64,000 nt of DNA, taken from contig OX465590.1 of the NCBI GenBank assembly GCA_950022655.1, positions 40,388,218 to 40,452,217 on the forward strand, given 5' to 3'. The translations under genes were made by a program, and so were the position numbers. The notes below the pieces were generated by a model that was not told where the DNA came from, did not search any database, and saw only the letters and a list, made by a program, of their open reading frames with translations. Positions 11,117 through 21,239 of the stretch are shown in pieces; position 1 is the first letter of the stretch, and every line of letters begins with the position of its first letter. Source of the stretch: Alentia gelatinosa (taxonomy: Eukaryota > Annelida > Polychaeta > Phyllodocida > Polynoidae).

Positions 11117-11240
11117 AAGTGGGATTCACACGATGGGATTCATGTACCTCACAGGGCTCAAAATCTCATGCGATTCTGTTCCTTTTTAGGGGGAAATGTC
11201 TTTACCAATTACAGGGAGGAAAACATGTCTCTGGGAAATG
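11117..11240. mobile_element. MITE family A fragment
   Basis: Begins AAGTGGGATTCACACGATGG like the copy at 2861, then jumps to the family's GGGGGAAATGTCTT interior. The right end is lost. Confidence 0.65.
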
Positions 11241-11251
11241 AATAATATCAA

Positions 11252-11522
11252 GAGACGTCACAAGTTTGAGTTTATTTATGCCATGCATTTTGTTGGCTCC
11301 ATAATTTCACGAGTCGAAGACGAGTGGCATTACGGAGCCAACAAAATGAGTGGCATAAATAAACTCAAACTCAAACGAGTGGCGTCTAGATTTTATCCTA
11401 CCCTATTTCTATATTTTCTCATTATCAGAAAGTAGTGGCATAAACAACACTTTACGTCACACCCGTGAAATAAACAAATCTCATGTTAAGCCTATGGCGT
11501 CTTTTATTAGGGGTAGGATAAT
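11252..11522 (-). mobile_element. Composite element HH6 (family F)
   Basis: The hairpin (11,252-11,387) has arms GTTTGAGTTTATTTATGCC and TTTTGTTGGCTCC, tip ACGAGTCGAAGACGAGTGG. It is followed by a head in reverse orientation (11,391-11,522) with ends TTTTATCCTACCC and GGGGTAGGATAA and the conserved motif on the minus strand (11,482-11,497). Confidence 0.75.
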
Positions 11523-11999
11523 AGTTATATACTCAGGTCCGGCATTACTAGCAGTGACCGACTCTGCTCGACCTTAAAGGGTGTGCTCCACCAGGCCGAT
11601 TTCTCACCCAGCAATTGTTCCTGGGCCCTTAGGAGGAAGCTCACGTATTGTAATTTATTTAACTCTGATAATAATAGTTTAATAAATGACCATTTTCAAA
11701 GATTTGAGAAATTCTAGGGCATCCGATAATAATCAGCGATTTTCTGGCTACGGAATCGGCTACCGTCGGTCCAGTGGAACACCCCCTTTATAGGTTTTAT
11801 GGGCTTTAGACATTAAAAAGGAGTGTCGACTCAATGTAGTGTATTTTTTCGTTCCGTTGACATTTTGTCGTGGTTGGGAAAAAAAATTCAATGTCTGAGT
11901 AAATATGCCGAACATAGCAACATGTTGAAAACACAACCCTCCTGCGAAGAGGATGCGTAATTAAGGAGAGAACTGACACGCGGTGGATGCTTCTAAAAG
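11523..11999. other. No feature recognised
   Basis: Unique sequence; nothing supported. Confidence 0.4.
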
Positions 12000-12470
12000 C
12001 TAAACGTACTTATCGGGTATGAATCTGACTGCCTCACAAGTTGAAAATGAAGGGTAATTCTACCCGAGCACAAAGTGAAAACGAAAAATAACAATTAATG
12101 AGGAAGACACTTCTTTTCCGGGCTCAGGTAGCTTCACGTCAGAAACTTTGCCTTTTCCATTTTACAGCGTGGTTTTTTTTACGTATTTAGTGAAGACATA
12201 TCTCTAGCGTAAATTGCCTTACGAGCATAAACTTTGTCCAGATGGTATTTTCCCCCAAGGCATTATTTTTAGCATAATTAGGGGGAATTTCCATAATTGG
12301 AGTTTAAATTGCTCGAAAAATTGCCAGATGAGTGACATGATTTTTTTGGAATTAAGGTTACTAAAATCCCGAGAAAACTTTCCAGTTTGGTATTTTTCCT
12401 GGGTCTCATTTTACAAGGTTCATTTTCAATACCTTCCCTTCCTGGAAAACTCCCTCATGCACTGAATATT
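12000..12470. promoter_or_regulatory. Candidate conserved non-coding block with a kappaB-like site
   Basis: Repeat-free AT-rich stretch. GGGAATTTCC (12,283-12,292) matches the Rel/NF-kappaB consensus and is flanked by ATAATTAG and CATAATTGG homeodomain cores. Motifs are seen; function is inferred. Confidence 0.3.
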
Positions 12471-12482
12471 CCCATGATTCTG

Positions 12483-12701
12483 GAGCCTGTTTAATAATCT
12501 AGGATCGTAAATGTAGACCCTTTTCTGTATGCCATAGAGACCCAGGGATGATGTGGGTCAACTTTATTCAACACTTATGGACGACTTTATGGACGGCTAA
12601 TACTCTCTTAGCGAAGAGACTTAAATATTATCAACTAATAACCATTGTACGAGGTACAGAATATGGTCTTCATATACGATCCTATATTATTAAACGGGCC
12701 C
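12483..12701. mobile_element. MITE family M (PIF/Harbinger-like), CTG target duplication
   Basis: Inverted ends GAGCCTGTTTAATAATCTAG (left) and the complement of GGGCCCGTTTAATAATATAG (right) enclose 219 bp, flanked by CTG at 12,480-12,482 and 12,702-12,704. CWG is a known PIF/Harbinger target. End fragments recur at 51,884 and 59,541. Confidence 0.75.
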
Positions 12702-12844
12702 CTGGTACTGCATCTAAGCGTTTTCGAGTAAATTCTAATCAGTTAACAACTTGGTTCTGATGTAAAACTCACTGTCAAATTGATCTTTACAACTTGACGT
12801 TAAATGAAAACGAGTGAACTAGGCTCATGACCGAACTCGAGACA

Positions 12845-13318
12845 AATAATACCTTGGTTTGTAATCGTAGACTTGCCCAAGTCTTTGATTATGAAATTCG
12901 TAAAATGATTATCAAAATCACATTAAAGTTCATTATAGTATGTAACCTTCTCTGACTGGCCCATGAATCAAAGACTTGTCCGCTATGAACAGAATCTCCT
13001 GTTTATGGCTCCCTGTAACCCTATACCTCCTCCTGCCCCTCCCCCTCCTCCTGTTCCCTGGCTGCCTGTGTTGTCAGCAATAAATTTCGCCTGCTCCTGA
13101 CTGTGACCTGATTGAAATCAAAGTGATAGGGTATTAACCTCCCAGCAGATATCCTGACTAGTAGCCAGGCTATCTGCATGGAAAGTGTTGGAATACTGGA
13201 GCTAAACAGCGCCAGAAATCCAACACCATTACCGATTGTACCAGTCCCTGTATCCCAACGAGGAGGGTAGGAATAGGATGCAGGGAATGGAGCCAGTCTA
13301 TAATATCCGCCGCACACA
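12845..13318 (-). repeat. Dispersed repeat family J, reverse copy
   Basis: Contains CAAGTCTTTGATTATGAA and ATGAATCAAAGACTTGTCC in inverted orientation, then a long segment matching 63,480-63,860 in reverse (for example TACCAGTCCCTGTATCCCAA). A partial copy is at 33,395-33,570. The shared short reading frames simply reflect repeat homology. Confidence 0.7.
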
Positions 13319-13740
13319 CAGACATTATCTGGTTAACTGAGCATGGTGGAGAAACCCCCCTATTATCCCTAATCGTACCACTAGGGAGCACTTTAGTTGA
13401 TATCGTTTCCTTTCACGATTCTAGAAAATTCCCCATCGAATTTCTATTATCATTTTTGGATATTATAACAAATGAGAACCATAATCAGAGGCATTTTTCC
13501 CATGCATCCTTCGAAATTTTGATAGATTCCCTCGATGTTTCAATAACCAGACTAAAGAGTATAAAAAGGCACAATAAGCCTTTCCCTGATACTGCATGGG
13601 TTTAGGGGGGGATGGTGGCATTTAAGCCTAAATCCCACACCATTTTTAAAATGTTTAGGAAAATACAAAAAGGATAGAATACAGAAATTACATGAAAGAA
13701 GTTATAATCAGTATAAAGGTAGCTGTTGGTATGGTTACTG
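13319..13740. other. No feature recognised
   Basis: Unique sequence; nothing supported. Confidence 0.4.
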
Positions 13741-14176
13741 AAGTACTCGACCCAAAACAAACTCGACCCGTAGTTGTCAGGAGAACTCGACCCGTTTTGG
13801 AGAAATCGATTGGAGAATTCGACCCGTTTCAGATACTATAAGACATTCTCATATAAAAGTAAAGGTTTGACTAGTTAGCCTTTAGACAAATAAACCAGCG
13901 GATATAGAAAATAAGTCCAATTATGTTTAGGTGTGGGATTAAGGTAAGGGATAGGGTTAGGCTTAGGCTTAGGCTTAGGGGAGGGTTTTCTGTTTGCTTT
14001 CTTCCCTAGAGAAATACCAAATCTGAAGCCATGACAACATGCATACTACTAAATATAGTATTTATCCACAGTTGTAATAAGTTGCTTGAGTTGGGAAGAT
14101 TCAAAACGAGTCGAGTTCGTTATGGGTCGAGTTTTTTACGGGTCGAGTTCTTTACGGGTCGAGTTCTTCTCGAGTA
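13741..14176. repeat. Foldback element with arrayed GGGTCGAG ends
   Basis: The left edge has four ACTCGACCC-type repeats (13,745-13,830) and the right edge four GGGTCGAGTT repeats (about 14,108-14,170), inverted relative to each other. The interior carries TTAGGC x3 (about 13,956-13,977). Ends built from repeated short units recall foldback elements. Confidence 0.6.
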
Positions 14177-14399
14177 TTCGTTGGTAGACACATGTATAGG
14201 ACACAAAGATGAGTTAGAAGTAGTCTTCCGTGTGGTTTTATCTTGGCTGATTACTGTCTAAAACATGGCTTCAGAGTAGCCTTGCAACAGGTTGACATGA
14301 ATTCCAAATGTCAAATGCAGACACGAGAAAATGTATTATTTTACAGTGTTCTCCCGATCCTGAGTACGAATTACAAAAGGTTTACAAGATTATTTCCGC

Positions 14400-14535
14400 A
14401 TCCATTTGGTCGAAATCTTTTATCATCCATGGTATACAAAGTCACTATTGAGAATGTATAGCGACTCAGTAAACCACAACCCATTATTTAATACCTGTCA
14501 GATACAATAACTGTGGTATGTAAGGATTCAAATCC
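14400..14535. repeat. Dispersed repeat family P copy 1
   Basis: Shares CATGGTATACAAAG, GAGAATGTATA, GACTCAGTAAACCAC and CTGTCAGATAC with the tandem copies at 26,250-26,555. Confidence 0.65.
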
Positions 14536-14679
14536 ATGGGATACAGCCTCAAAGGCATGGTGTATGGGAAAATAGTCCCTTTGGCTATAGAGTAAAGAAA
14601 ATCGTCCCCATTGATATATCCTTCAATATGGCAATTCCTGGGACTAATTTACTCGAAAAGATTGATAATCAATACAACA

Positions 14680-14767
14680 AACGACGCTCGCGTATTACGA
14701 CGCGTCAAACACTCGTGGTTTACGGCCGCCTGTCCACAAAACCATCGATTATTGTCTATTCATACTA
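14680..14767. mobile_element. Half of an X-type hairpin
   Basis: The right arm (CGTGGTTTACGGCCGCCTGT to ACCATCGATTATTGTC) matches the hairpins at 20,735-20,905 and 41,545-41,705, but most of the left arm is missing. Confidence 0.6.
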
Positions 14768-14849
14768 CGAAAGTCTACTGGTTGGTATTTTACGCTGTCA
14801 GGAGCAGTTCAGATCGAATATAGGAGTAGAATGGTGACAAGAAAGCCAA

Positions 14850-14912
14850 CAAGGATTCAAACTTCTGACCATTGACTCCGATTGAAGGATCCAACCTCTG
14901 CACCATGCTACC
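14850..14912 (-). ncRNA. tRNA-like (Pol III promoter-like) sequence, degenerate
   Basis: On the minus strand an A-box-like TGGTGCAGAGG (14,895-14,905) and a B-box-like AGTTTGAATCC (14,853-14,863) are spaced as in a tRNA (53 bp overall). Stems pair poorly, so this is a SINE or tRNA-pseudogene relic. Confidence 0.4.
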
Positions 14913-14957
14913 TACAGCCAATCTAATACCGTAAAATTATACACTGGTATTTAATAG

Positions 14958-15194
14958 CAGGGTTGCCAGTTGGGGTCAGAAAAACAGACATTGGAATGGT
15001 ATTTTTTATTGCAATACAGGGTTCATGCATTAAAGTGGGGAATAAAGTTTTTACATGGGTCACTGGGGGATCATAGGGTGTGGTTGAATCGGGTCATTTA
15101 GCAGATGGTATATCAATTTTACACCAGAAATTATTGTTTTATTCTGAACATGAAAACATGAATTTCAATGGAAACATTGAAAACTGGCATCCCT
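14958..15194. mobile_element. MITE family N copy 2 (hAT-like ends)
   Basis: Starts CAGGGTTGCCAGTTGGGG and ends AAAACTGGCATCCCT. Homologous along its length to 10,749-11,010. Confidence 0.65.
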
Positions 15195-15540
15195 CTTTTA
15201 TGAATTTATCACATTGTTAGAATCTGTAAGGTATCATTGTCACCTCACTAAATATATGCATATCGTCATTAATTGCCCATTCACCCGCAAACTGTTTTGA
15301 AACACATGAAAACCAATGTGACATTCATTAATAATACCTGTAATGGTTTTAAAAAAAGATGGGCAAGGCCTTTAAGAGGGAACAACAGAGTGGATGACGC
15401 CACGAGATCGGCTTGGTTATACATCACATACAATATAAACGGCCTGTGAAATCCACACGAAACTTAACAGTTAGAGTTACCATCTCATCACATGAAGCAT
15501 GGGGTAATAACTGGTGATAATTATCTAGTTGGCAGGCCGG
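15195..15540. other. No feature recognised
   Basis: Unique sequence; nothing supported. Confidence 0.4.
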
Positions 15541-15660
15541 GTTGTGGCATGTGGTGTAGCGGTGAAATCAACACTCCATGTTTATTGAGAGCTACATGGT
15601 TTTTTCTTTGTTTGTTTGGGTAGTTTAACGTCCAATTTGTTCAATTAGACTTACTCTGGG
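15541..15660 (+). repeat. Dispersed repeat R with an A-box-like start
   Basis: TGGTGTAGCGG resembles a Pol III A-box and is followed about 50 bp on by TTTGTTTGTTTGGGTAGTTT AACGTCCAATTTG. The latter block recurs almost exactly at 42,044-42,100. No B-box is seen. Possibly the remains of a SINE. Confidence 0.45.
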
Positions 15661-15715
15661 TTTGACTGAATCTTTGAGATGAATGTAGGTAGAAATCTTA
15701 CCCATATATATTTAC

Positions 15716-16260
15716 CGAGGTGAGAGTTAGACCGCATAGACATGGAATTGGAAGGATTGGACTATGATATAGCAGTAAATCTACCACTGCTGGGGGTGAA
15801 GGAGAAAGGTGGCTGAACACCCTACCACATAGACACGGTATGAGAAGGACTGGCCTATGATATAGCAGTAAATCTACCACTGCTGGGGGTGAAGGAGAAA
15901 GGTGGCTGAACACCATACCCCATAGACACGGTACGAGAAGGACTGTCCTTTGATATAGCAGAAAATCTACCACTGTCAGGGGTGAAAGAGAAAAGTGGCT
16001 GAACATCACACCACATAGACACGGCATGAGAAGGACTGGTCTTTGACATAGCAGTAAATCTACCACTGCTAGGGATGAAGGAGAAAGGTGGCTGTACGTC
16101 ACACGACATAGACACTGGAACCTACTGAAAACAGAGTGCTAACCTAGTAGACCTTCCAGGACAAATAAAAGAATTAAAAAAGAAAAGATATGGCATGAGA
16201 AGGACTGGCCTTTGATATAGCAGTAAGTCTGCTACTGCTAGGGATGAAGGAGAAAAAGCT
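15716..16260. repeat. 93-bp tandem repeat
   Basis: Four units of exactly 93 bp (CTACCACTGC at 15,781, CTACCACTG at 15,874, 15,967 and 16,060) and a decayed fifth at 16,190-16,260. Because 93 is divisible by three, minus-strand frames stay open for up to 134 codons and read as a 31-residue hydrophobic repeat. No start context, splice site or known domain supports coding. Confidence 0.85.
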
Positions 16261-16867
16261 ACATACATACCTAATATGATGCCAAATGAAAATTCCGCTA
16301 AATCTACAGGTAAGGACTTAAATAGTCCATGATAGAGTAAGGCTAATAGAAAGCCTTTATAATTACCAGTACATAGCTATAGCTAAAGGTACACAGACTT
16401 ATTATGGCTTTAAAGGCAATATGGTCGCTGACACGAACGTGTAGAGTAACACTCTAAATCACCACAATCTGATGATTATCTAAAAAGAAAACAGACAGAA
16501 GCTTGATCAAAAATTAAAATCCATTATTCTGAGAAGCCATGGAACTATTCTTGAATATCACCATTCGGAAATGAGCCATTAATCACCTACAAATGAAAGT
16601 GCTGCAAAATGTCTAATGTCCTTCTCCATACAAGTGCCCGAAGAGGGGCCTGGGGTTGTTAACAACTGCACGTATTAGAACACCAATCAAGTGTTATTTT
16701 AACTTCGTCACAAAGCTCAACGGAGTGTCTCTTGGATTATTATTTAAGAGACCATTCATTGAGGTTTGTGGCGGTTCCAAACTTCTCTGTCATATCATTT
16801 TTTTTTCAATTCTTTTGGGGCAGATCACAAAATGTTTTTATCTCTGTACTAAAAAAAAATTCTTTTT
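16261..16867. other. No feature recognised
   Basis: Unique AT-rich sequence with T-runs near 16,797 and 16,860. Confidence 0.4.
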
Positions 16868-17212
16868 TTTTCTCTGTCATATCAACTTGGATGAAAATTT
16901 AAACGTAAAACCAGGATACGGTGGCGTGTGTCAGCAACAGGTTCATGGAATATCATCTCACCCCTGGTATTTTTCTCCATAGACTTAACATTGGGAACTC
17001 GTATCCAACGCCCATGAGATATCTAGGAAAAATATCTCCAAACTTCTCTGTCATATCAACTAAGATGAAAATTTAAACGTAAAACCAGGATACAGTGGCG
17101 TGTGTCAGCAACAGGTTCATGGAATATCATCTCACCCCTGGTATTTTTCTCCATAGACTTAACATTGGGAACTCGTATCCAACACCCATGAGATATATAG
17201 GAAAATATCCAA
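16868..17212. repeat. 174-bp tandem duplication covering an element head
   Basis: The block from TCTCTGTCATATCAACT through ATCATCTCACCCCTGG to CCCATGAGATAT appears twice with period 174 (16,951 and 17,125 as landmarks). It duplicated the left part of the HH7 head along with its flank. Confidence 0.85.
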
Positions 17213-17412
17213 TGGGGGATTATGTCACAAATGTTCGCTCATTAGTCAATGTAAAGGGTTAGATAAATTCTGAAACCCATTCAAGAAGTTTAGGGTCAGA
17301 GTCCGATTCCATCTCGTTTGAGTCACTATGTAATTCACACAACTTTGTCATGTGAATTACTATGTGATTCAATCTCGATGGGATACCAGCTCTGACCCTA
17401 AATTTTCATAGG
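17126..17412 (+). mobile_element. Composite element HH7 (family H)
   Basis: Head 17,126-17,267 starts ATCTCACCCCTGGTATTTTT, carries CCATAGACTTAACATTGGGA at 17,151 and ends AAGGGTTAGATAAA. Hairpin 17,268-17,412 has arms TTAGGGTCAGAG and GATTCCATCTCG, with AATTCACA at the tip. A sister in reverse orientation is at 31,306-31,548. Confidence 0.75.
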
Positions 17413-17556
17413 TTTCTTCTACATGAGTAAAATGTCTGTATTTTGTGGGAGGAATTCAGACTTCATATTTAGTAATCGATAATATCAGCACACATGACCC
17501 CAAGTAATTGTTGCAGTGGTAGTAGCAGAATATATTCTGGGAGCACATGGTATGTT

Positions 17557-17900
17557 CATCATTGATGAATGAGCGTGGAATTATAAATGGATAACAATTA
17601 AAAGGTTTGGGTTACATTCAGTATATATGGATAGTTTTCTATAACCCACTTGCACCGAGTCAACTTGCCCTTTCTGCAACTCCCTAGTCTAGGATCCAAA
17701 CATATCAAGCAGCAGTTGGTCCTGAGGTATTTTGGTCTTTAGTGATTGGTCATGCTCAGCCAGGTATGCCTCTAAGACCCTGAGACACTGGCACCCTGCT
17801 CCTTTCACAATATTACAGTGAATCGCATACAGATAGTGAAGGGATAGTTTTTATGCAGCACGCTGGAGGTCTATGTAACCACTCTAACCTTTAGGCAATG
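17557..17900 (+). repeat. Dispersed repeat family Q copy 1
   Basis: Roughly 330 bp clearly homologous to 57,336-57,660 (shared ATGGATAGTTTTCT, CTAGGATCCAAACA, GTGATTGGTCATG, AAGGGATAGTTT). No terminal repeats seen; class unknown. Confidence 0.7.
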
Positions 17901-17943
17901 TATATAGATAAAAGAACCATGCTCTAATGACAAGACTGTTGCA

Positions 17944-18377
17944 GTGCTAAAGATCTGTCGGTGGGTCCTGACTGTAGATTGGTGACGGCCAATGGAAACG
18001 GGCTTTTAGGAGAACAACAAAAATCTCCACCGTTTTCGTCGCCCAAGACCCTAAGAGTAACACTCTGTAAAGGCCCGTTTCCATTGGCCGACGAAGATTG
18101 CTTAGACGTTTTGAGTTACACAGAAAGTCTGTCGGTAGTGCCACAGACTGTGCGTCGGTATAGGAAAATCACTGAGGTTAGTAGATTTCACCCAGTGACC
18201 AAGCTTTCACTCAGTGGTGGGTGGTGCCACATTGCATAATATAAGCAGAAAAAGTCGTTGGGCATTTCACGACGTTGTTTGTTTCCATTAACCGATATCG
18301 GGTCAGCAGTGCCAAAAGTCCGTCGGTGGTTCCTGACTGTAGATCGGTGACGGGAAATCGGCCAATGGAAACAGGCC
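17944..18377. mobile_element. MITE family B' copy with a partial copy in front
   Basis: The full element 18,072-18,377 has inverted ends GGCCCGTTTCCATTGGCCGA. A right-end fragment sits at 17,944-18,008. Interior as in 6028-6321. Confidence 0.7.
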
Positions 18378-18679
18378 TTAATGCGGATCGAAGGGTCCAG
18401 GGCTCGAATCCGGCCAATTCCAAGAATCCCCGTTGCTTTCATAACATCCCAATCTCATAGATTCTATCTCACTCTCATTCCACCCTTAGTTACCTCTGTT
18501 GTCCAAAAGGCAATCAACGAACCAACCCCATCTTTGTGTGAAGCTATAAGTGCATAGTGGATGGTTGACGAATCAATGAAAATTTCCCCAAGAAAATACA
18601 GCAATATGAGGTATTTTCAGTACAAGATCTTAAGGGAATTTCCAGAAATGAGCTGGATCTGTCATCCAGTTCAACATGT
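18378..18679. other. Unique sequence with an isolated B-box-like motif
   Basis: GGGCTCGAATCCGG (about 18,401) resembles a tRNA B-box but has no A-box partner. Confidence 0.3.
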
Positions 18680-19010
18680 ATTTACTATATACCCATACCG
18701 TATTTATCGTAAATACGTACTGTTTCGGCATATGACGTAAAAATATTGTACGGACCGTACACTAAAATACGGACCACCTTCCCATACACGTTTATTAAGA
18801 TATTGGTTAAGCTAAATGAAATTGATAATTTTTTTCAAATTTCGGGTATATAGTAAATATATAACGTCCAACCATGCTGTACAATTCACCGAACGAGATG
18901 GTAATTTACAGTTTGTACAGAACTCGGCGTAAACGCCTCGGTCCGTACAAACTGTAAATTACCATCTCGTTCGGTGAATTGTACAGCATGGTCAGGACGT
19001 TCTATATAAT
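18680..19010. mobile_element. Composite element HH9 (family U) with a near-perfect hairpin
   Basis: The head (18,680-18,858) has inverted ends ATTTACTATATACCC and GGGTATATAGTAAAT. The hairpin that follows has 48 bp of perfect pairing (18,871-18,918 with 18,945-18,992) around the tip ACTCGGCGTAAACGCCTCGG. It lacks the CCATAGG motif. Confidence 0.8.
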
Positions 19011-19201
19011 TACATGAATGTGATTCATAACCGCTACAACCAGGAAGTTTCCACCGTTACTTTCATTGTGTAATTGATTTACTTAAACCACTGTGCAAAT
19101 GAAATTATTAGCAGTCTTTGCGCATTTAGACTTTATTCTCAGTCATCTCAGGAGACAGCTACTAAAAGTATGTCAAGACTTCACGCTGTAAACGAAACTA
19201 A

Positions 19202-19520
19202 TGCGGCGTTTCCACCTGCCGACTGAAACCCCACCGATAATTTTTCACACTGTACAGAAGTCGGTCGGTGGTTCTGCTTGTGAAACGTTGGTTGTACATA
19301 ATCAGTGACCTGCACTGCAAAAATGCAAATGATGGTGGTAAAATACAGACCACCACTAATCAAATCCATTCTCTTTCATTTTGTTGGTGTGTACCAAAGT
19401 CGGTCAGTGGTGCCAAATTGTATAAGGTGGGAGAGAAAAATCGTTGACCGTTTCTGTTTCCACCTGACGATTATCAGAGTAATTATGTCGCATAATCGGT
19501 CGGCATATCGGTTGGTATGA
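19202..19520. mobile_element. MITE family B copy 2, right end lost
   Basis: Begins TGCGGCGTTTCCACCTGCCG after a TAA (19,199-19,201). Interior blocks match 38,098-38,486. The terminal repeat at the right is not recognisable. Confidence 0.7.
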
Positions 19521-20734
19521 TTTTCAAAAGCAATAATAAACTATTTTATCGGATTTTAATAATGGTACTAGCGACTTCGTCGATTTCTAACAATTCCTTA
19601 TTGCCGTGCCCCTAGTGGGTGAACGGGGAACAATCAGAAATTTGCGGTTATCATTTCGTATGACACAGGTCTTCTGCCGGCAACCAGCAAAGTAATCTCA
19701 TTGCTTTCTCTTGAGATTAGCAGATAAAAAAACTACATTACTAAACTTTGATTTCGGCATGGCTTGAAATAAATCATACGAGAAAAAGTATATCTGCCAA
19801 ATAGATCTACAAAAAAGAAGAACAGATTCTAGTTTTTCCCTGCATGAGATTCTCACTCTCGTGGCTCTTCAGTCTCCAGGCCTAGGTCTCGTTCACTGTC
19901 TCTATGTGCGGGAGCAACTTCAAGCGGATTCGACGAAATTCTAACGTTTTATAAGTAGTAGGTAAACATTTATAAAGACATGGCTCACCGTTCTTAATTA
20001 ACGCAAAGACATGTATCTTCATGGTAAAGGTCTCTATATATACATAGCAATATTGGGGGTAATTATAAATTCATTGCTTTTTAATTCCGGTATTTCTTTC
20101 TTATGCAGCCAAGAGTAAAAATCAGTATTTAGTGATGCCAAACTAAGTGCTCTAAATCTACCGAACGTCTCCGCAAAACATGACGAAAAAGGGTGAATTT
20201 GGTCAAATTCATATGATTGACAGCCATAAATTTCAATGCAAATATATGTGAGAATACTGTTATCAATGGCACAATACAGTATTCTCAGATTTAAACCTCG
20301 GTATTTTAACATATACATATAATGGTAAAATGTCCAATTAGATATATTTTACCACCTAATAAGATTAGTAATCAGCTTCTAAATTAGGATGATAGTGAGA
20401 AAGGTGGTAATGACTGTGATTGTATTTATGATCAAGATTTAGTCGGTGGAACAATCCATGCATTATATTTGGCATGAATTATTTGAACGCCCTGTATTGA
20501 GGATATGGGGGCCTGAGATTTTGTAATAGCGGAAGCCACCAGGTGAGAAATGCCAGAACTAACCAGGCGGAACTGGTGTATACCCTGAGGATTAATAAAC
20601 ACATTAAATATCGCATTGTGACTTTAATGAAGGTCAGTGAGTGATTAAGCTAACTTCCAGAAAAAAGAATTGATAACCGCCTTCACAATTTTGTATACAC
20701 TTTAATATGGCAATTACTGGCTTTAATTCATTCG
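19521..20734. other. Unique sequence, no gene supported
   Basis: Repeat-free. The 94-codon minus frame at 20,034-20,318 resembles no protein I know and has AT-rich composition. Confidence 0.4.
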
Positions 20735-20905
20735 AAAAGATGGATAACTAATACAAAAACGGTAGTTTTGTGAACATGCGGCTCTGTAAACCACTCGAGG
20801 TTGACGACATAATACATTCACTAGTGTATTACTACGCGTCGACCTCTCGTGGTTTAAGGCTGCCTGTCCACAAAACCATCGATTATTGTCCATTTAAAGT
20901 CTCGA
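20735..20905. mobile_element. X-type hairpin, complete arms
   Basis: Inverted arms CTGTAAACCACTCGAGGTTG with TCTCGTGGTTTAAGGCTGCC and GTTTTGTGAACATGC with CTGTCCACAAAAC. The tip is CATTCACTAGTGTATTAC. No TIR-bounded head was found beside it. Confidence 0.65.
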
Positions 20906-21239
20906 GATCGCCAGAAAGCTACAGGCATCGCTTTGTAGTTTACTGCCGTTTGGGATGTATTTCCTAACAATGTTGTTTCCCAAACTCAGCCTTCATTCTC
21001 TGTAGGATGAGCGCGTCTCGTGGCCAAAAATCTCCCCAGACCTACCTGGATTTTAAAATATCTTATCCAATTAAGAATCCCGACTTCATTTCCCAGTAAG
21101 AAGGCACGTTGTACTCGGAAACCACAAATCACCGCGATATCCAAAGTAAAGCATGCGTGCGCCAGGTTTGAGTAGAAAACAGAGGGACATTGCCTGTGAT
21201 GTCATAAATTGTAGATCCAGTTACAAGATGGAGCTCTTT
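20906..21239. other. No feature recognised
   Basis: Unique sequence; nothing supported. Confidence 0.4.

Noticed and set aside
13021..13391. Frames resembling those at 63,353-63,698
   Set aside because: Similarity is explained by dispersed repeat J; frames are short and shared in more than one register.
13956..13977. Interstitial telomere (TTAGGC)n
   Set aside because: Only about three units inside a foldback element; too short to claim telomeric origin.
15698..16102. 134-codon minus-strand frame with a 31-residue repeat
   Set aside because: The frame is open because the 93-bp satellite unit is divisible by three; other frames are open too, and no gene signals are present.
18395..18420. 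tRNA gene from an isolated B-box-like word
   Set aside because: No A-box at the right distance.
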